Assembly: GCA_042701975.1 (NCBI GenBank)
Contig: CP170561.1
Location: 1,550,001 to 1,614,000 of the forward strand
DNA: 64,000 nt
From: JAFALK01 sp042701975
GTDB taxonomy: Bacteria; Pseudomonadota; Gammaproteobacteria; Burkholderiales; Burkholderiaceae_C
Reading direction: 5' to 3'
Positions 51,201 through 60,939 of the stretch are shown here, piece by piece (the stretch's first letter is position 1; every line of letters begins with the position of its first letter). The notes under the pieces are model-generated. The model worked only from the letters and a program-made list of their open reading frames with translations. It did not search any database and was not told the DNA's origin. A program made the translations under genes and the position numbers.

Positions 51201-51369
51201 CCTGGCCGACGCGGCGCTGTACGAAGCCAAGCGCGCCGGCCGCGACACCTGGTGCGGCGTGCTCGGCGCGCCGGGCCTGCAGGCTGAGGCATTGAAAGCC
51301 GGGCAGGCGCAGCCCGCGCAGTGGCTGGCTTCGGGGCAGTTGAAGGTGGTGCGCGCAGAGCGCGGCTGA
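48228..51369 (+). pseudogene. Periplasmic propeller sensor diguanylate cyclase (reg_prop, Y_Y_Y, GGDEF) with a -1 frameshift
   Basis: The gene begins with a signal peptide (LMLLSLLALACVSSVASAAE) and about a dozen reg_prop blades (RDGRLWVGTESDGVLWLNP, DGSIWLGVDN). After QIP at about 50071-50076 the frame changes: adding one C to the CCC run restores QIPLGQADGVDMG and joins it to a Y_Y_Y domain (FRIAFAALDYSEPSSSRYAYRLLG), a membrane helix (ARAGFVLAALAGLYGFVQL), a short coiled coil and a GGDEF domain with GGEEF and an RxxD inhibitory site (RESD) five residues before. Restored length is about 1047 residues. It would sense a periplasmic signal and make cyclic di-GMP. As read, the cyclase is not translated with the sensor. 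Homopolymer error is possible. Confidence 0.85.
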
Positions 51370-51376
51370 TGGTGAC

Positions 51377-52771
51377 TCAGGTGCTCTCGCCGCGCACGAT
51401 GCGGTTGCGCCCCTGCGCCTTGGCCTTGTAGAGCGCCAGGTCCGCCTGGGCCAACCATTGCGCCGGTGAGCTGCCCTTGTTGGCCTGCACGCTGATCAGG
51501 CCGATGGACAAGGTGACCTGGCCGGAGATCGGCGAGCTGGCATGTTCGATGTCTTGCTCACGCAGGGCCTGCATCAGGCGATGCGCCACGGCCAGCGCGC
51601 CTTCGACATCGGTCTCGGGCAGCAGCAGCACGAATTCTTCACCGCCGTAACGCGCAGCCAGATCGCTGGGGCGCGCCGCGGCCTCGCGCAGCAGGCCGGC
51701 CAGGGCCTGCAGGCAGGCGTCGCCGGCCGGGTGGCCGTAGTGGTCGTTGAAGAGCTTGAAGTGGTCGACGTCCAGCAGCAGCAGGCTCATTGGCTCCTTG
51801 GAACGCAGCGCGCGCCGCCATTCGTCTTCCAGGCGCTGCATCAGCAGGCGGCGGTTGCCCAGGTCGGTCAGCGCGTCGGTGGTGGACAAGCGCAGCAGCT
51901 GCTCGTTGGCGTGCTGCAGCTCCATCTCGTAGCGCTTGCGTTCGGTGATGTCGGTCAGCACGGCGACGAACAGGCGCTGGTCATGCGCGCGCACCTCGGC
52001 CAGCGAAAGCTGCACGGTGAGCTCGCGGCCCGAGCGGTGCAGCACGGGGAACTCGCGCGGGTTGTCGGGCAGCTCGGCGTCGTCGTTTTCCAGGTAGTGA
52101 TCCAGGAAGCTCTGCACGATCTTGCGCAGCACGTGGTCCACGAGCATGGACACCGGTTGGCCGAGCAGCTCGACTTCTTCGTAACCGAGCATCCGCACGG
52201 TGGCCGGGTTGGCACTGCGGATCAGGCCTTGCGCGTCGACGGTGAGGATGGCCACGCCGGCGCGGCCGATGATGGCCTGCAACTGGGCCTGGCTGGCGGT
52301 GAGGGCGCGTTCCTTGGCGGCCAGCTCGGAGATGTCGGCGCGCAGGGCCACCATCGCGCCGCTGGCGGTGCGGCGCTCGCGCACGCGGATCGTGCGGCCG
52401 TCGGGCAGCACCTGGGTCCAGGCCGGGCCAGGGTTGGCGCGGCGCGCCAGCCGCTCGTGCATCCACTCGTCCTCGCAGCCCACAGCCTCGGGCACTTCGC
52501 CGGCTTCGACGGCCAGCTTGAGCAGCTCGTCAAAGCGGTCGCCCGTCTGCCAGCGGCTGTTGGTCTTGGGGAAGGTGCGGCGGTAGGCCTCGTTGGTGGT
52601 GACGAGGCGATCCTCGGCATCGAACAGCGCGTAGCCTTCGTCCAGGGCTTCGATGCTCTCGGTCAGGCTGCGGGCCTCGCGGCGGCAGGCGCGAGCGCGC
52701 ACACCGAGCCATGCCAGCACGGCGAGCAGGCCCAGCAGGGCAAGCGCGAGGATCCAGTCGATGGGGGACAT
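51377..52771 (-). CDS. Membrane-anchored PAS-PAS diguanylate cyclase
   Basis: A 464-residue protein. An N-terminal membrane helix ([20 protein letters not shown]) is followed by a PAS-like domain of the PAS_7 type (about 35-150; [30 protein letters not shown]), a second PAS (about 160-285; [31 protein letters not shown]) and a GGDEF domain (about 295-460) with active GGEEF and an RxxD inhibitory site (RPSD). It should make cyclic di-GMP in response to a cytoplasmic or redox/small-molecule signal. It is convergent with the propeller cyclase gene, 7 bases apart. The gap upstream (52772-52984) separates it from the divergent transketolase gene. Confidence 0.92.
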   Translation of the reverse strand: MSPIDWILALALLGLLAVLAWLGVRARACRREARSLTESIEALDEGYALFDAEDRLVTTNEAYRRTFPKTNSRWQTGDRFDELLKLAVEAGEVPEAVGCEDEWMHERLARRANPGPAWTQVLPDGRTIRVRERRTASGAMVALRADISELAAKERALTASQAQLQAIIGRAGVAILTVDAQGLIRSANPATVRMLGYEEVELLGQPVSMLVDHVLRKIVQSFLDHYLENDDAELPDNPREFPVLHRSGRELTVQLSLAEVRAHDQRLFVAVLTDITERKRYEMELQHANEQLLRLSTTDALTDLGNRRLLMQRLEDEWRRALRSKEPMSLLLLDVDHFKLFNDHYGHPAGDACLQALAGLLREAAARPSDLAARYGGEEFVLLLPETDVEGALAVAHRLMQALREQDIEHASSPISGQVTLSIGLISVQANKGSSPAQWLAQADLALYKAKAQGRNRIVRGEST

Positions 52772-52984
52772 GCGGGCAGCCGCGAGGCTCTCTGGTACGT
52801 CTGGCGCGCGATTCTTCCAGTTACAACTGTCCGGCCCATCGGGGCTAATCCTGAGCGAGCACCCATAGCAAGGGGCCCGACACCACGCTGTAACGCAGCC
52901 GAATCAGGGCAAATCCGTAGACCCCCTAAAATCCCGTGCTTCGCCCGCCCGGCACCTTTTACCCACTCTCCCAGGACGCCTTCC

Positions 52985-55021
52985 ATGTCTGCCTTGCCCG
53001 CCGCCGTCACGCCCACCAAGAACGTCAACGACATGGCCAACGCCATCCGCGCCCTGGCGATGGATGCCGTCCAGGCGGCCAATTCGGGTCACCCGGGTGC
53101 GCCGATGGGCATGGCCGACATCGCTGTGGCCCTGTGGAAGCGCCACCTGCGCCACAACCCGGTGAACCCGCAGTGGGCCGACCGCGACCGCTTCGTGCTG
53201 TCCAACGGCCACGGCTCCATGCTGATCTACGCCCTGCTGCACCTGACCGGCTACGACTTGGCCATCGAGGAGCTGAAGAACTTCCGTCAGCTGCACAGCA
53301 AGACCCCGGGCCACCCCGAAGTGGGCATCACTCCGGGCGTGGAAACCACCACCGGCCCGCTGGGCCAGGGCGTGACCAACGCCGTGGGCCTGGCCCTGGC
53401 CGAGAAGCTGCTGGCCAAGGAATTCAACCGTGAAGGTCACGACATCGTCGACCACAACACCTACGTGTTCCTGGGCGATGGCTGCCTGATGGAAGGCATC
53501 AGCCACGAGGCCTGCGCCCTGGCTGGCGCCTGGAACCTGAACAAGCTGATCGCCGTCTACGACGACAACGGCATCTCCATCGACGGCCAGGTCCAGCCCT
53601 GGTTCATCGACAACACCGCCAAGCGTTTTGAAGCCTACGGCTGGAACGTGATCGGTCCGGTGGATGGTCACAGCGTGGACGCCGTGGACGCCGCCATCTC
53701 CAAGGCCAAGCAGAGCGAAACCAAGCCCACGCTGATCATCGCCAAGACCCAGATCGGCAAGGGCAGCCCGAACCGCGCCGGCACGGCCAAGGCCCACGGC
53801 GAAGCCCTGGGTGCTGAGGAAATCAAGCTGACCCGCGAAGCCCTGGGCTGGTCCTTTGATCCCTTCGTCGTGCCTGAAGACGTGTACGCCGCCTGGGACG
53901 CCAAGGCCGAAGGCGCCAACCTGGAAGCCGACTGGGACGTGCAGTTCGACGCCTACGCCGAAGCCCACCCCGAGCTGGCCGCCGAGTTCACCCGCCGCAT
54001 GGCTGGCGTGATGCCCGAGAACTTCGCCCAGATCGCCGTCGATGCGGTGATCCAGGCGCAGACCGAAGGCCAGACCGTGGCCAGCCGCAAGGCCAGCCAG
54101 CTGGCCCTGGAAGCCTTCACCGCCAAGCTGCCCGAGCTGCTGGGCGGCAGCGCCGACCTGACCGGCTCCAACCTGACCAACACCAAGAGCACCGCACCGC
54201 TGCGCTTTGAAAAGGGCGTGAGCAACGGCGGCCGCCACATCAACTACGGCGTGCGCGAGTTCGGCATGGCCGCCATCATGAACGGCATCGCCCTGCACGG
54301 CGGCTACGTGCCCTACGGCGGCACCTTCCTCACGTTCAGCGACTACAGCCGCAACGCCATCCGCATGGCCGCGCTGATGAAGCAGCGCGTGATCCACGTC
54401 TTCACGCACGACTCCATCGGCCTCGGCGAAGACGGCCCGACCCACCAGTCCATCGAGCACGTGGCCTCGCTGCGCCTGATCCCGGGCCTGGACGTCTGGC
54501 GTCCGGCCGACACGACCGAAACCACGGTCGCCTGGACCATGGCCATCGGCAACGCCAGCCGCCCGAGCGTGCTGGCCCTGTCGCGCCAGAACCTGCCGTT
54601 CCAGGCCAAGACCAATGTGGACGAGATCTGCAAGGGCGGCTATGTGCTGAGCGACGCCAAGGGCGCCCGGGCCGTGATCATCGCCACCGGCTCCGAAGTG
54701 CAGCTCGCCATCGGCGCGCAGAAGCTGCTGGCCGAAGTCGGCATCCCAGTGCGCGTGGTCTCCATGCCCTCGACCAATGTGTTCGACCGCCAGGACCGTG
54801 AGTACAAGGCCTCGGTCCTGCCCGCCGGCATCCCGCGCGTGGCCGTGGAAATGGGCGTGAGCGATGGCTGGTGGAAGTACGGCTGCGCTGCCGTGGTCGG
54901 CATCGACACCTACGGCGAATCGGCCCCGGCCCCGGTGCTGTTCAAGCACTTCGGCTTCACGCCGGAGAACGTGGCGGATACCGTGAAGGTGGCGATTGGC
55001 GCGGCTCGACTGAAGGGCTGA
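52985..55021 (+). CDS. tktA: Transketolase
   Basis: A 678-residue thiamine-diphosphate enzyme that moves two-carbon units between sugar phosphates in the pentose phosphate and Calvin pathways. [33 protein letters not shown] is the first transketolase signature, [13 protein letters not shown] the TPP/metal motif (GDG-x(n)-N), and [20 protein letters not shown] the second signature with the catalytic His. Length is standard. The 213-base gap upstream must hold its promoter, but no clear boxes were assigned. A strong terminator follows, so it is not co-transcribed with gapA, although both serve central carbon metabolism and lie about 1.2 kb apart. Confidence 0.96.
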   Translation: MSALPAAVTPTKNVNDMANAIRALAMDAVQAANSGHPGAPMGMADIAVALWKRHLRHNPVNPQWADRDRFVLSNGHGSMLIYALLHLTGYDLAIEELKNFRQLHSKTPGHPEVGITPGVETTTGPLGQGVTNAVGLALAEKLLAKEFNREGHDIVDHNTYVFLGDGCLMEGISHEACALAGAWNLNKLIAVYDDNGISIDGQVQPWFIDNTAKRFEAYGWNVIGPVDGHSVDAVDAAISKAKQSETKPTLIIAKTQIGKGSPNRAGTAKAHGEALGAEEIKLTREALGWSFDPFVVPEDVYAAWDAKAEGANLEADWDVQFDAYAEAHPELAAEFTRRMAGVMPENFAQIAVDAVIQAQTEGQTVASRKASQLALEAFTAKLPELLGGSADLTGSNLTNTKSTAPLRFEKGVSNGGRHINYGVREFGMAAIMNGIALHGGYVPYGGTFLTFSDYSRNAIRMAALMKQRVIHVFTHDSIGLGEDGPTHQSIEHVASLRLIPGLDVWRPADTTETTVAWTMAIGNASRPSVLALSRQNLPFQAKTNVDEICKGGYVLSDAKGARAVIIATGSEVQLAIGAQKLLAEVGIPVRVVSMPSTNVFDRQDREYKASVLPAGIPRVAVEMGVSDGWWKYGCAAVVGIDTYGESAPAPVLFKHFGFTPENVADTVKVAIGAARLKG

Positions 55022-55066
55022 TCCGGGAGCGGGAATCTTCCCGTCTCCGCTGCTCGCTGAGCCCTC

Positions 55067-55104
55067 GCGGGGCTGGCCATAATCGGCCAGCCCCGCTTCG
55101 CTTT
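55067..55104 (+). terminator. Rho-independent terminator after transketolase
   Basis: GCGGGGCTGGCC and GGCCAGCCCCGC form a perfect 12-bp stem with loop ATAATC, followed by TTCGCTTT. The stem is one of the strongest in the window. Confidence 0.82.
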
Positions 55105-55130
55105 GGGGCACCTCAAGGGGGAAAAACACG

Positions 55131-56132
55131 ATGCGAGCGAACGTCGGGCGCTGGGTAGCGCTCCTGCTGTGGGTGGTTGCGGGCGCGGCAAGCGCGCAAT
55201 TGACGGACATCACCCCGCGCTCGGACGCGCAGCGCCTGGCCTGTTTGAACAGGCCGGCTGAGCCGCCGATGTACCCCGAGCGAGACAAGTACGACCACAC
55301 AACAGGCTTCATGCGCGTGCAGCTGAGCTTCCGCCAGCCCGATGAGCCGCCGGTCGTTGAGGTTCTCGTCAATACGGCCCGAGAGGACATGCAGGATCGG
55401 GTATTCAGCTATCTCAAACGCATGCGACTTCCCTGCCTGAAGGTGGAAGACGGCACGGTCGTAGCGGTTCAGGAATTCAATTTCAGGAATGGTCCGATCG
55501 CCCCACTGCCCCTGGACCCGGCGCGGCGCATGGACGAGGTTTGCCTTGTGGCTCCGCGTGACGACATGAAGTGGCCGGGGGTGTTTTCGGTCAAGCAGAG
55601 CGAGCACATTGTGGCGACCATCGCCTTCGATGGCGACGGTACGCAGCCGCCGCTGGTGCGCATCGTTCATTCATCGGCGGGTGAGGTCTTCGAGGACATG
55701 GTGCGGAATCAGGTGGCCAAGTACCGCATGCCGTGCCGCAAGGCGGGAGACCGCCCGGTGGCGTTTCAGCAGATCTTCAATCTGCAGGCCGGGGATGGTC
55801 GTCGCTTCGTACTCAAGCAAAAGGTCTTCAGCCTGATGAATTTCCTCGCCCTGACCGAAGGTGTGCGGCAGTTGAAGGCCGATTTCGATCTGAACACCAT
55901 GGGCTGCCCTTTCAAATTGAACTACCAGATCATGGCGCCTGCCTTGCCCAACAATGTTGTGTTGCTGGGCCCTGTTGACCCGAACAAGCTGGCTTTCGTG
56001 CGATGGATCGCCGAACGGCGACTGCAGCTTGATGACCGCATGGCCAACGAATTCTTTGGTGAGATCTTGCAAGTCGAGGTTCCCTGCGGGCATCTCAAGC
56101 TCGACCCGGAAGCCATCGCCAAGGCCGGTTGA
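55131..56132 (+). CDS. Periplasmic protein with duplicated TonB-C-like domains
   Basis: A 333-residue protein with a signal peptide (WVALLLWVVAGAASAQ). Two copies of one domain are visible. The first runs FMRVQLSFRQPDEPPVVEVLVNTAREDMQDRVFSYLKRMRLPCLK; the second runs HIVATIAFDGDGTQPPLVRIVHSSAGEVFEDMVRNQVAKYRMPCRK. Each ends in a (R/Y)xxRxPC segment and is followed by a QEF/QIF beta strand. The pattern resembles the TonB C-terminal fold. A third, weaker copy may lie at the C-terminus (AERRLQLDDRMANEFFGEILQVEVPC). Function is unknown. It lies between tkt and gapA but is separated from tkt by a terminator. Confidence 0.72.
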   Translation: MRANVGRWVALLLWVVAGAASAQLTDITPRSDAQRLACLNRPAEPPMYPERDKYDHTTGFMRVQLSFRQPDEPPVVEVLVNTAREDMQDRVFSYLKRMRLPCLKVEDGTVVAVQEFNFRNGPIAPLPLDPARRMDEVCLVAPRDDMKWPGVFSVKQSEHIVATIAFDGDGTQPPLVRIVHSSAGEVFEDMVRNQVAKYRMPCRKAGDRPVAFQQIFNLQAGDGRRFVLKQKVFSLMNFLALTEGVRQLKADFDLNTMGCPFKLNYQIMAPALPNNVVLLGPVDPNKLAFVRWIAERRLQLDDRMANEFFGEILQVEVPCGHLKLDPEAIAKAG

Positions 56133-57224
<1,092 letters not shown>

Positions 57225-57230
57225 GGCCAC

Positions 57231-57293
57231 CCCCGCGCGCCTTCGGCGCACCCCTCAAGGGGGGGCGCGCCGCTGGGGGACTGGCGGAGCCAG
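57231..57293. repeat. Intergenic palindromic element after gapA
   Basis: The segment has nested inverted repeats. GCGCGCC (57235-57241) pairs with GGCGCGC (57264-57270) around an inner CCCCT/AGGGG stem, GCGCC-TTC-GGCGC overlaps it, and CTGGC-GGA-GCCAG (57281-57293) forms a further stem. It resembles the GC-rich intergenic repeats (with CTCAAGGGGG and GGCGGAGCCAG parts) that I recall as common in related Burkholderiales genomes. That memory needs checking against the genome. Confidence 0.6.
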
Positions 57294-57311
57294 ATCCACG
57301 GCGGCTGCTGG

Positions 57312-57343
57312 AAAAAGCCCGACCGCTGAGCGGCGGGCTTTTT
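57312..57343. terminator. Strong rho-independent terminator after gapA
   Basis: AAAAAGCCCG (57312-57321) and CGGGCTTTTT (57334-57343) are perfect inverted copies around an inner hairpin CCGCT-G-AGCGG. With an A-run before and T-run after, it could work in both directions. Confidence 0.85.
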
Positions 57344-57443
57344 CATTTGTGTCAAGAAGCTGTCAAGTGGTTATCCAATCTTTACCGCCGCGTCTTCAGG
57401 GGACTTCTAAACTGCGCGTGCTGTGTTAACCGGATGTGGTCTC

Positions 57444-59438
57444 ATGCGATTTGCTGTTTTGCTTTTCCTTGTCGCCGCCGTGATGGCGGCCCCCTCCCAG
57501 GCGATCGAGTCCACACCCACCGGGCCGGATGCCCGCGTGATCGTGAGGTTCAAGGCGAGCGCCGACAGCGTCAAGGCGCGCCCGATGGCGGCGCGCATGG
57601 GCCGCATCGAAGCGTTGGACGTGGCGCAGACGCGCGCCACCGCGCTGGGCATGCGGCACGGGCTGTCCGGCGGGCGGCTCAAGGCACGCATGAGCCTGGA
57701 CGAGCGCACGCACGTCGTCACGGCCAGCGGCATGGATTCGGCGACGCTGATGAAGAAGCTGGCGGCAGACGGCGAGGTCGAGTTCGCCGTGGTGGACGGC
57801 GTGCGCAAGCATTTCGCCACCGTCAACGATCCGTACTACGCCTCGGCCTCGGGCAACCTGCCGGCTGCGGGCCAGTGGTACCTGCGTGCGCCGGACAGCA
57901 CCTTCGTCTCCAGCATCAACGCTCCCGGCGCCTGGGACACGACTTTTGGCTCGCCCAGCGTGGTCGTGGCCGTGATCGACACCGGTGTGCGCAAGGACCA
58001 TCCGGACCTGTCCGGCCAGTTCGTCGGCGGGTATGACTTCGTCGCGTATTCGTCGAGCAGCGCCGCCGCCCTGGCCACGGCCAACGACGGCAATGGCGCG
58101 GACAGCGATGCCTCCGACCCCGGCGACTGGGTCACGCAGGCCGAGGTCACGGCCGGCACGCTGGGCAGTTCCTGCACGTCCGATGACGTGGGCAACAGTT
58201 CCTGGCATGGCACGCACGTCTCCGGCCTGATCGCGGCCAGCACCAACAACGGCCTGGGCATGGCCGGCGTGGCCGGCGGCGTGAAGGTGCTGCCGGTGCG
58301 CGTGTTGGGCAAGTGCGGGGGCTATGACTCCGACATCATTGCCGGCATGAAGTGGGCGGCGGGCATCAGCGTCGCCGGTGTGCCGACCAACCCGAACCCG
58401 GCCCAGGTGCTGAACCTGAGCCTCGGCGGCACGGGCTCCTGCACGGGCAGCACGGGCACGCTGTACACCGATGCCATCAGCCAGATCAACGCCAAGGGCG
58501 CCACCGTGGTCGTGGCGGCCGGCAACGGCGAAGGCCTGGCGGTGAGCGTGCCGGGGAATTGCTCAGGCGTGATCGCCGTGGCGGCTTTGCGGCATGCGGG
58601 TTCCAAGGTGGGCTTCTCCAACGTCGGACCGGAAGTCGGCATCGCCGCGCCGGGCGGCAACTGCGTGAACCTCACCGGTGCCTGCCTCTATCCGATCCTG
58701 AGCGCCAGCAACAGCGGCACGCAAGGCCCGGTGGCCGCCGACAACGCCTACGACTATGGCTACGGCACGAGCTTCTCGACGCCACTGGTGGCCGGCACGG
58801 TGGCGCTGATGTATTCCGTCAGGCCGACGATCACGCCGGCCATCGTGACGCAGCTGCTCAAGTCTTCGGCCCGGCCTTTCGTGACCACGGGCGCAACCGC
58901 CGGTACCCTGGCCTGCCATGCGCCCACGAGCGCCACGCAAGACGAGTGCTACTGCACCACCAGCACCTGTGGCGCCGGCATGCTCGACGCCAGGGCGGCC
59001 GTGGCTGCGGTCGTCGCCATCAACGGCGGCACGACCAGCATTGCCGTCTCGCCCGCTGCACCCGCGGCCGGGCAGACCGTCACGCTGACCGGCTCGGCCA
59101 CGCTGGCCACGGGCCGTTCGGTGGCGAGCTGGGCCTGGAGCCTGGTGGATGGCGGCGGGGCGGTCACGGCCTTCACGGGCGCGACCAACGCTTCGACGGC
59201 CACACTCGCGCCGACGGCGGCGGGCACGGTGCAGGTCAAGCTCACGGTCACGGACGACCTGGGCGACATCTACACGGCGACGCAATCCTTCACGGTGACG
59301 GGCACTGCCGCGACGGGCAATTCCGGCACGACGAGCAGCGGATCTTCCGGCGGCGGGGGCGGCGGCGTGTTCAGCCCGCTGTGGCTGCTGGGCCTGATGC
59401 TGGCCGCGGCGCTGCTGGGGCGTCGCCAGCAGTCGTAG
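57444..59438 (+). CDS. Secreted S8 (subtilisin-like) serine protease with GlyGly-CTERM-like tail
   Basis: A 664-residue subtilase. A signal peptide (MRFAVLLFLVAAVMAAPSQA), a propeptide (about 30-130), and a catalytic domain with Asp179 in VVAVIDTGVRKDHPDL, His255 in SSWHGTHVSGL and Ser443 in YGTSFSTPLVAGT. A PKD/Ig-like domain follows at about 535-620 (AGQTVTLTGSATLATGRSVASWAWSLVDGGG). The end is a Gly/Ser stretch, GGGGGG, a hydrophobic helix (PLWLLGLMLAAALL) and GRRQQS, the layout of GlyGly-CTERM proteins that are processed by rhombosortase. ATG 57444 is preferred over a GTG at 57423. Its last 68 bases overlap the convergent gene. Confidence 0.9.
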   Translation: MRFAVLLFLVAAVMAAPSQAIESTPTGPDARVIVRFKASADSVKARPMAARMGRIEALDVAQTRATALGMRHGLSGGRLKARMSLDERTHVVTASGMDSATLMKKLAADGEVEFAVVDGVRKHFATVNDPYYASASGNLPAAGQWYLRAPDSTFVSSINAPGAWDTTFGSPSVVVAVIDTGVRKDHPDLSGQFVGGYDFVAYSSSSAAALATANDGNGADSDASDPGDWVTQAEVTAGTLGSSCTSDDVGNSSWHGTHVSGLIAASTNNGLGMAGVAGGVKVLPVRVLGKCGGYDSDIIAGMKWAAGISVAGVPTNPNPAQVLNLSLGGTGSCTGSTGTLYTDAISQINAKGATVVVAAGNGEGLAVSVPGNCSGVIAVAALRHAGSKVGFSNVGPEVGIAAPGGNCVNLTGACLYPILSASNSGTQGPVAADNAYDYGYGTSFSTPLVAGTVALMYSVRPTITPAIVTQLLKSSARPFVTTGATAGTLACHAPTSATQDECYCTTSTCGAGMLDARAAVAAVVAINGGTTSIAVSPAAPAAGQTVTLTGSATLATGRSVASWAWSLVDGGGAVTAFTGATNASTATLAPTAAGTVQVKLTVTDDLGDIYTATQSFTVTGTAATGNSGTTSSGSSGGGGGGVFSPLWLLGLMLAAALLGRRQQS

Positions 59439-60108
59439 ATTCGGGGGCATCGGAAGCCGCGGCACAACCGTGCACCTTGGCCGCCAGCGCGGGATCGCGC
59501 AGGTTGCGCAACTTGGCTTGCAGCAGGCCGTCGGCCTTGTCGACGACGAGTTCGGTGCGGGTGCCAGCCGGCTGCAGTGGCAGCACGCGCAGGCCCTTGA
59601 GCGCGCGTGCATCCAGGGCGGCAAGCGCGGCCTGGGCGGCCTTCTCGCTGTCGTGGCGCGAGAGGATCAGCGTGGGATCTTCATCGGGCCGGCCCTTGAG
59701 CAGCTCGAAGTCGATGTGCATCTTGCGGTAAGTCTCTTCCTTGCGCGCGCGGAAATCCGGCGTGGTGAGCTTGATCGTGGCGACGGCCCAGATGCCCGGC
59801 ATGGCCTGCTGGACCGGCGCGATCAGGTTGGCCGGCACACCGGCCTTGACCAGGCTCGTCTGCGCCAGGCGCAGGCTTTCAGCGTCGGCATAAGGGCCGA
59901 GCGCGAGGCAGGCGGTCTTCTGCAACGCAGCCTGGGCATCGCTGCCCAGCAGCCGCACCTTCTGCGCGTTGAGCTGCTGCTCGAGCCGCTGCGGCTCGCG
60001 GCCGCCGTCGGCGTGCGTGCCGGTGACGCCATCCAGCCAGCCTTGCGACCAGCCGAAGAACAGGGCGTTGGCGACCACGAGAACCAGGACGATCGTGCGC
60101 ATCATCAT
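59371..60108 (-). CDS. SPOR-like membrane-anchored protein
   Basis: A 245-residue protein. A single N-terminal membrane helix (TIVLVLVVANALFFGWSQGWL) and a periplasmic region containing a SPOR-like segment (CLALGPYADAESLRLAQTSLVKAGVPANLI), with a Pro/Ala-rich C-terminus. SPOR domains bind denuded peptidoglycan at division sites. In related genomes such a gene often follows birA and coaX. Three in-frame ATGs (60108, 60105, 60102) are possible. Its last 68 bases are antisense to the end of the subtilase gene, and the low-complexity tail lies in that overlap, so the exact end is less sure. It starts 3 bases after birA. Confidence 0.75.
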   Translation of the reverse strand: MMMRTIVLVLVVANALFFGWSQGWLDGVTGTHADGGREPQRLEQQLNAQKVRLLGSDAQAALQKTACLALGPYADAESLRLAQTSLVKAGVPANLIAPVQQAMPGIWAVATIKLTTPDFRARKEETYRKMHIDFELLKGRPDEDPTLILSRHDSEKAAQAALAALDARALKGLRVLPLQPAGTRTELVVDKADGLLQAKLRNLRDPALAAKVHGCAAASDAPESTTAGDAPAAPRPASGPAATAG

Positions 60109-60111
60109 CGG

Positions 60112-60930
60112 TCAATGATCCAGTCTGAGGCTGACTTCGCCGCTTGCAATCCGGTGCACGCCGCTCGGGGTCTGCAGCAGCAACTCACCCCCGTCGGAAA
60201 CGCCTTGCGCCACGCCGCGCAGCTCGCCGGCCGTGACCGGGCGGCCCTTGCACAGGTCGCGCTGCTCGAAGCGCGCTTGCCACGCCGCGAAGCCGGTGCT
60301 GCCGAAATCCAGCACGCAGCGCAGCAGCGCCGGCGCCACGCGGGCCAGCACGGCGGGCGCGCTGTTCAGGCCGTTCTGCAGCTCGGAGAGCGAGGCATAG
60401 CCGCTGCCGAACTGGCTCGCGTCCGCGCCTTCGAGGGCGCGCACGTTCAGGCCCACGCCGACGACGAGATAGCGCTGCTCGCCGCGCAGCTGCGATTCGA
60501 TCAGGATGCCGCCGAGCTTGCGCCCGCTGCCGTCAGCGTCGACGAGCCAGAGGTCGTTCGGCCACTTGATGCGCAGGCGCCGGCCGGCGGGCTCCAGGGC
60601 CTCGGCCAGCGCGCAGCCCACGGCCAGCGACAAGCCGGAGGCGTCAGCCGGCGCCAGCGTGAGGCCCAGCGAAAACGTCAGCGAGGCGCCAGGCCCCGCC
60701 ACCCAGGCCCGGCCCATGCGGCCGCGGCCACCGCGCTGGTGCTCGGAGACAAGCAGGGTGGGGCGCGCATCGGGCCCGGCCTGACGGGCGCGTTCGATCA
60801 GCAGCGTGTTGGTGGAGTCGCTCTCGGCCAGCACTTCCACGCCCAGGCCCGGCAGCAGCGGCGCCAGGCGCGCTTCCAGCGCGGGGGCCTGCCAGTCCAG
60901 CACGGTCGGGTGAGCGGTGGGGCCGGACAT
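60112..60930 (-). CDS. birA: Biotin-[acetyl-CoA-carboxylase] ligase
   Basis: A 272-residue enzyme that activates biotin with ATP and attaches it to a lysine of the biotin carrier protein. EHQRGGRGRMGRAWVAGPG holds the glycine-rich biotinyl-AMP loop (GRGRxGR), LRIKWPNDLWL the biotin-binding KWPND, and GRKLGGILIES the GGIL motif. No N-terminal helix-turn-helix precedes the catalytic domain, so it is a class I ligase that does not repress bio genes itself. The C-terminal domain (RDLCKGRPVTAG) is present. The SPOR-like gene follows 3 bases later; the coaX gene often found between them is absent. Confidence 0.93.
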   Translation of the reverse strand: MSGPTAHPTVLDWQAPALEARLAPLLPGLGVEVLAESDSTNTLLIERARQAGPDARPTLLVSEHQRGGRGRMGRAWVAGPGASLTFSLGLTLAPADASGLSLAVGCALAEALEPAGRRLRIKWPNDLWLVDADGSGRKLGGILIESQLRGEQRYLVVGVGLNVRALEGADASQFGSGYASLSELQNGLNSAPAVLARVAPALLRCVLDFGSTGFAAWQARFEQRDLCKGRPVTAGELRGVAQGVSDGGELLLQTPSGVHRIASGEVSLRLDH

Positions 60931-60939
60931 GTCGAAGGC

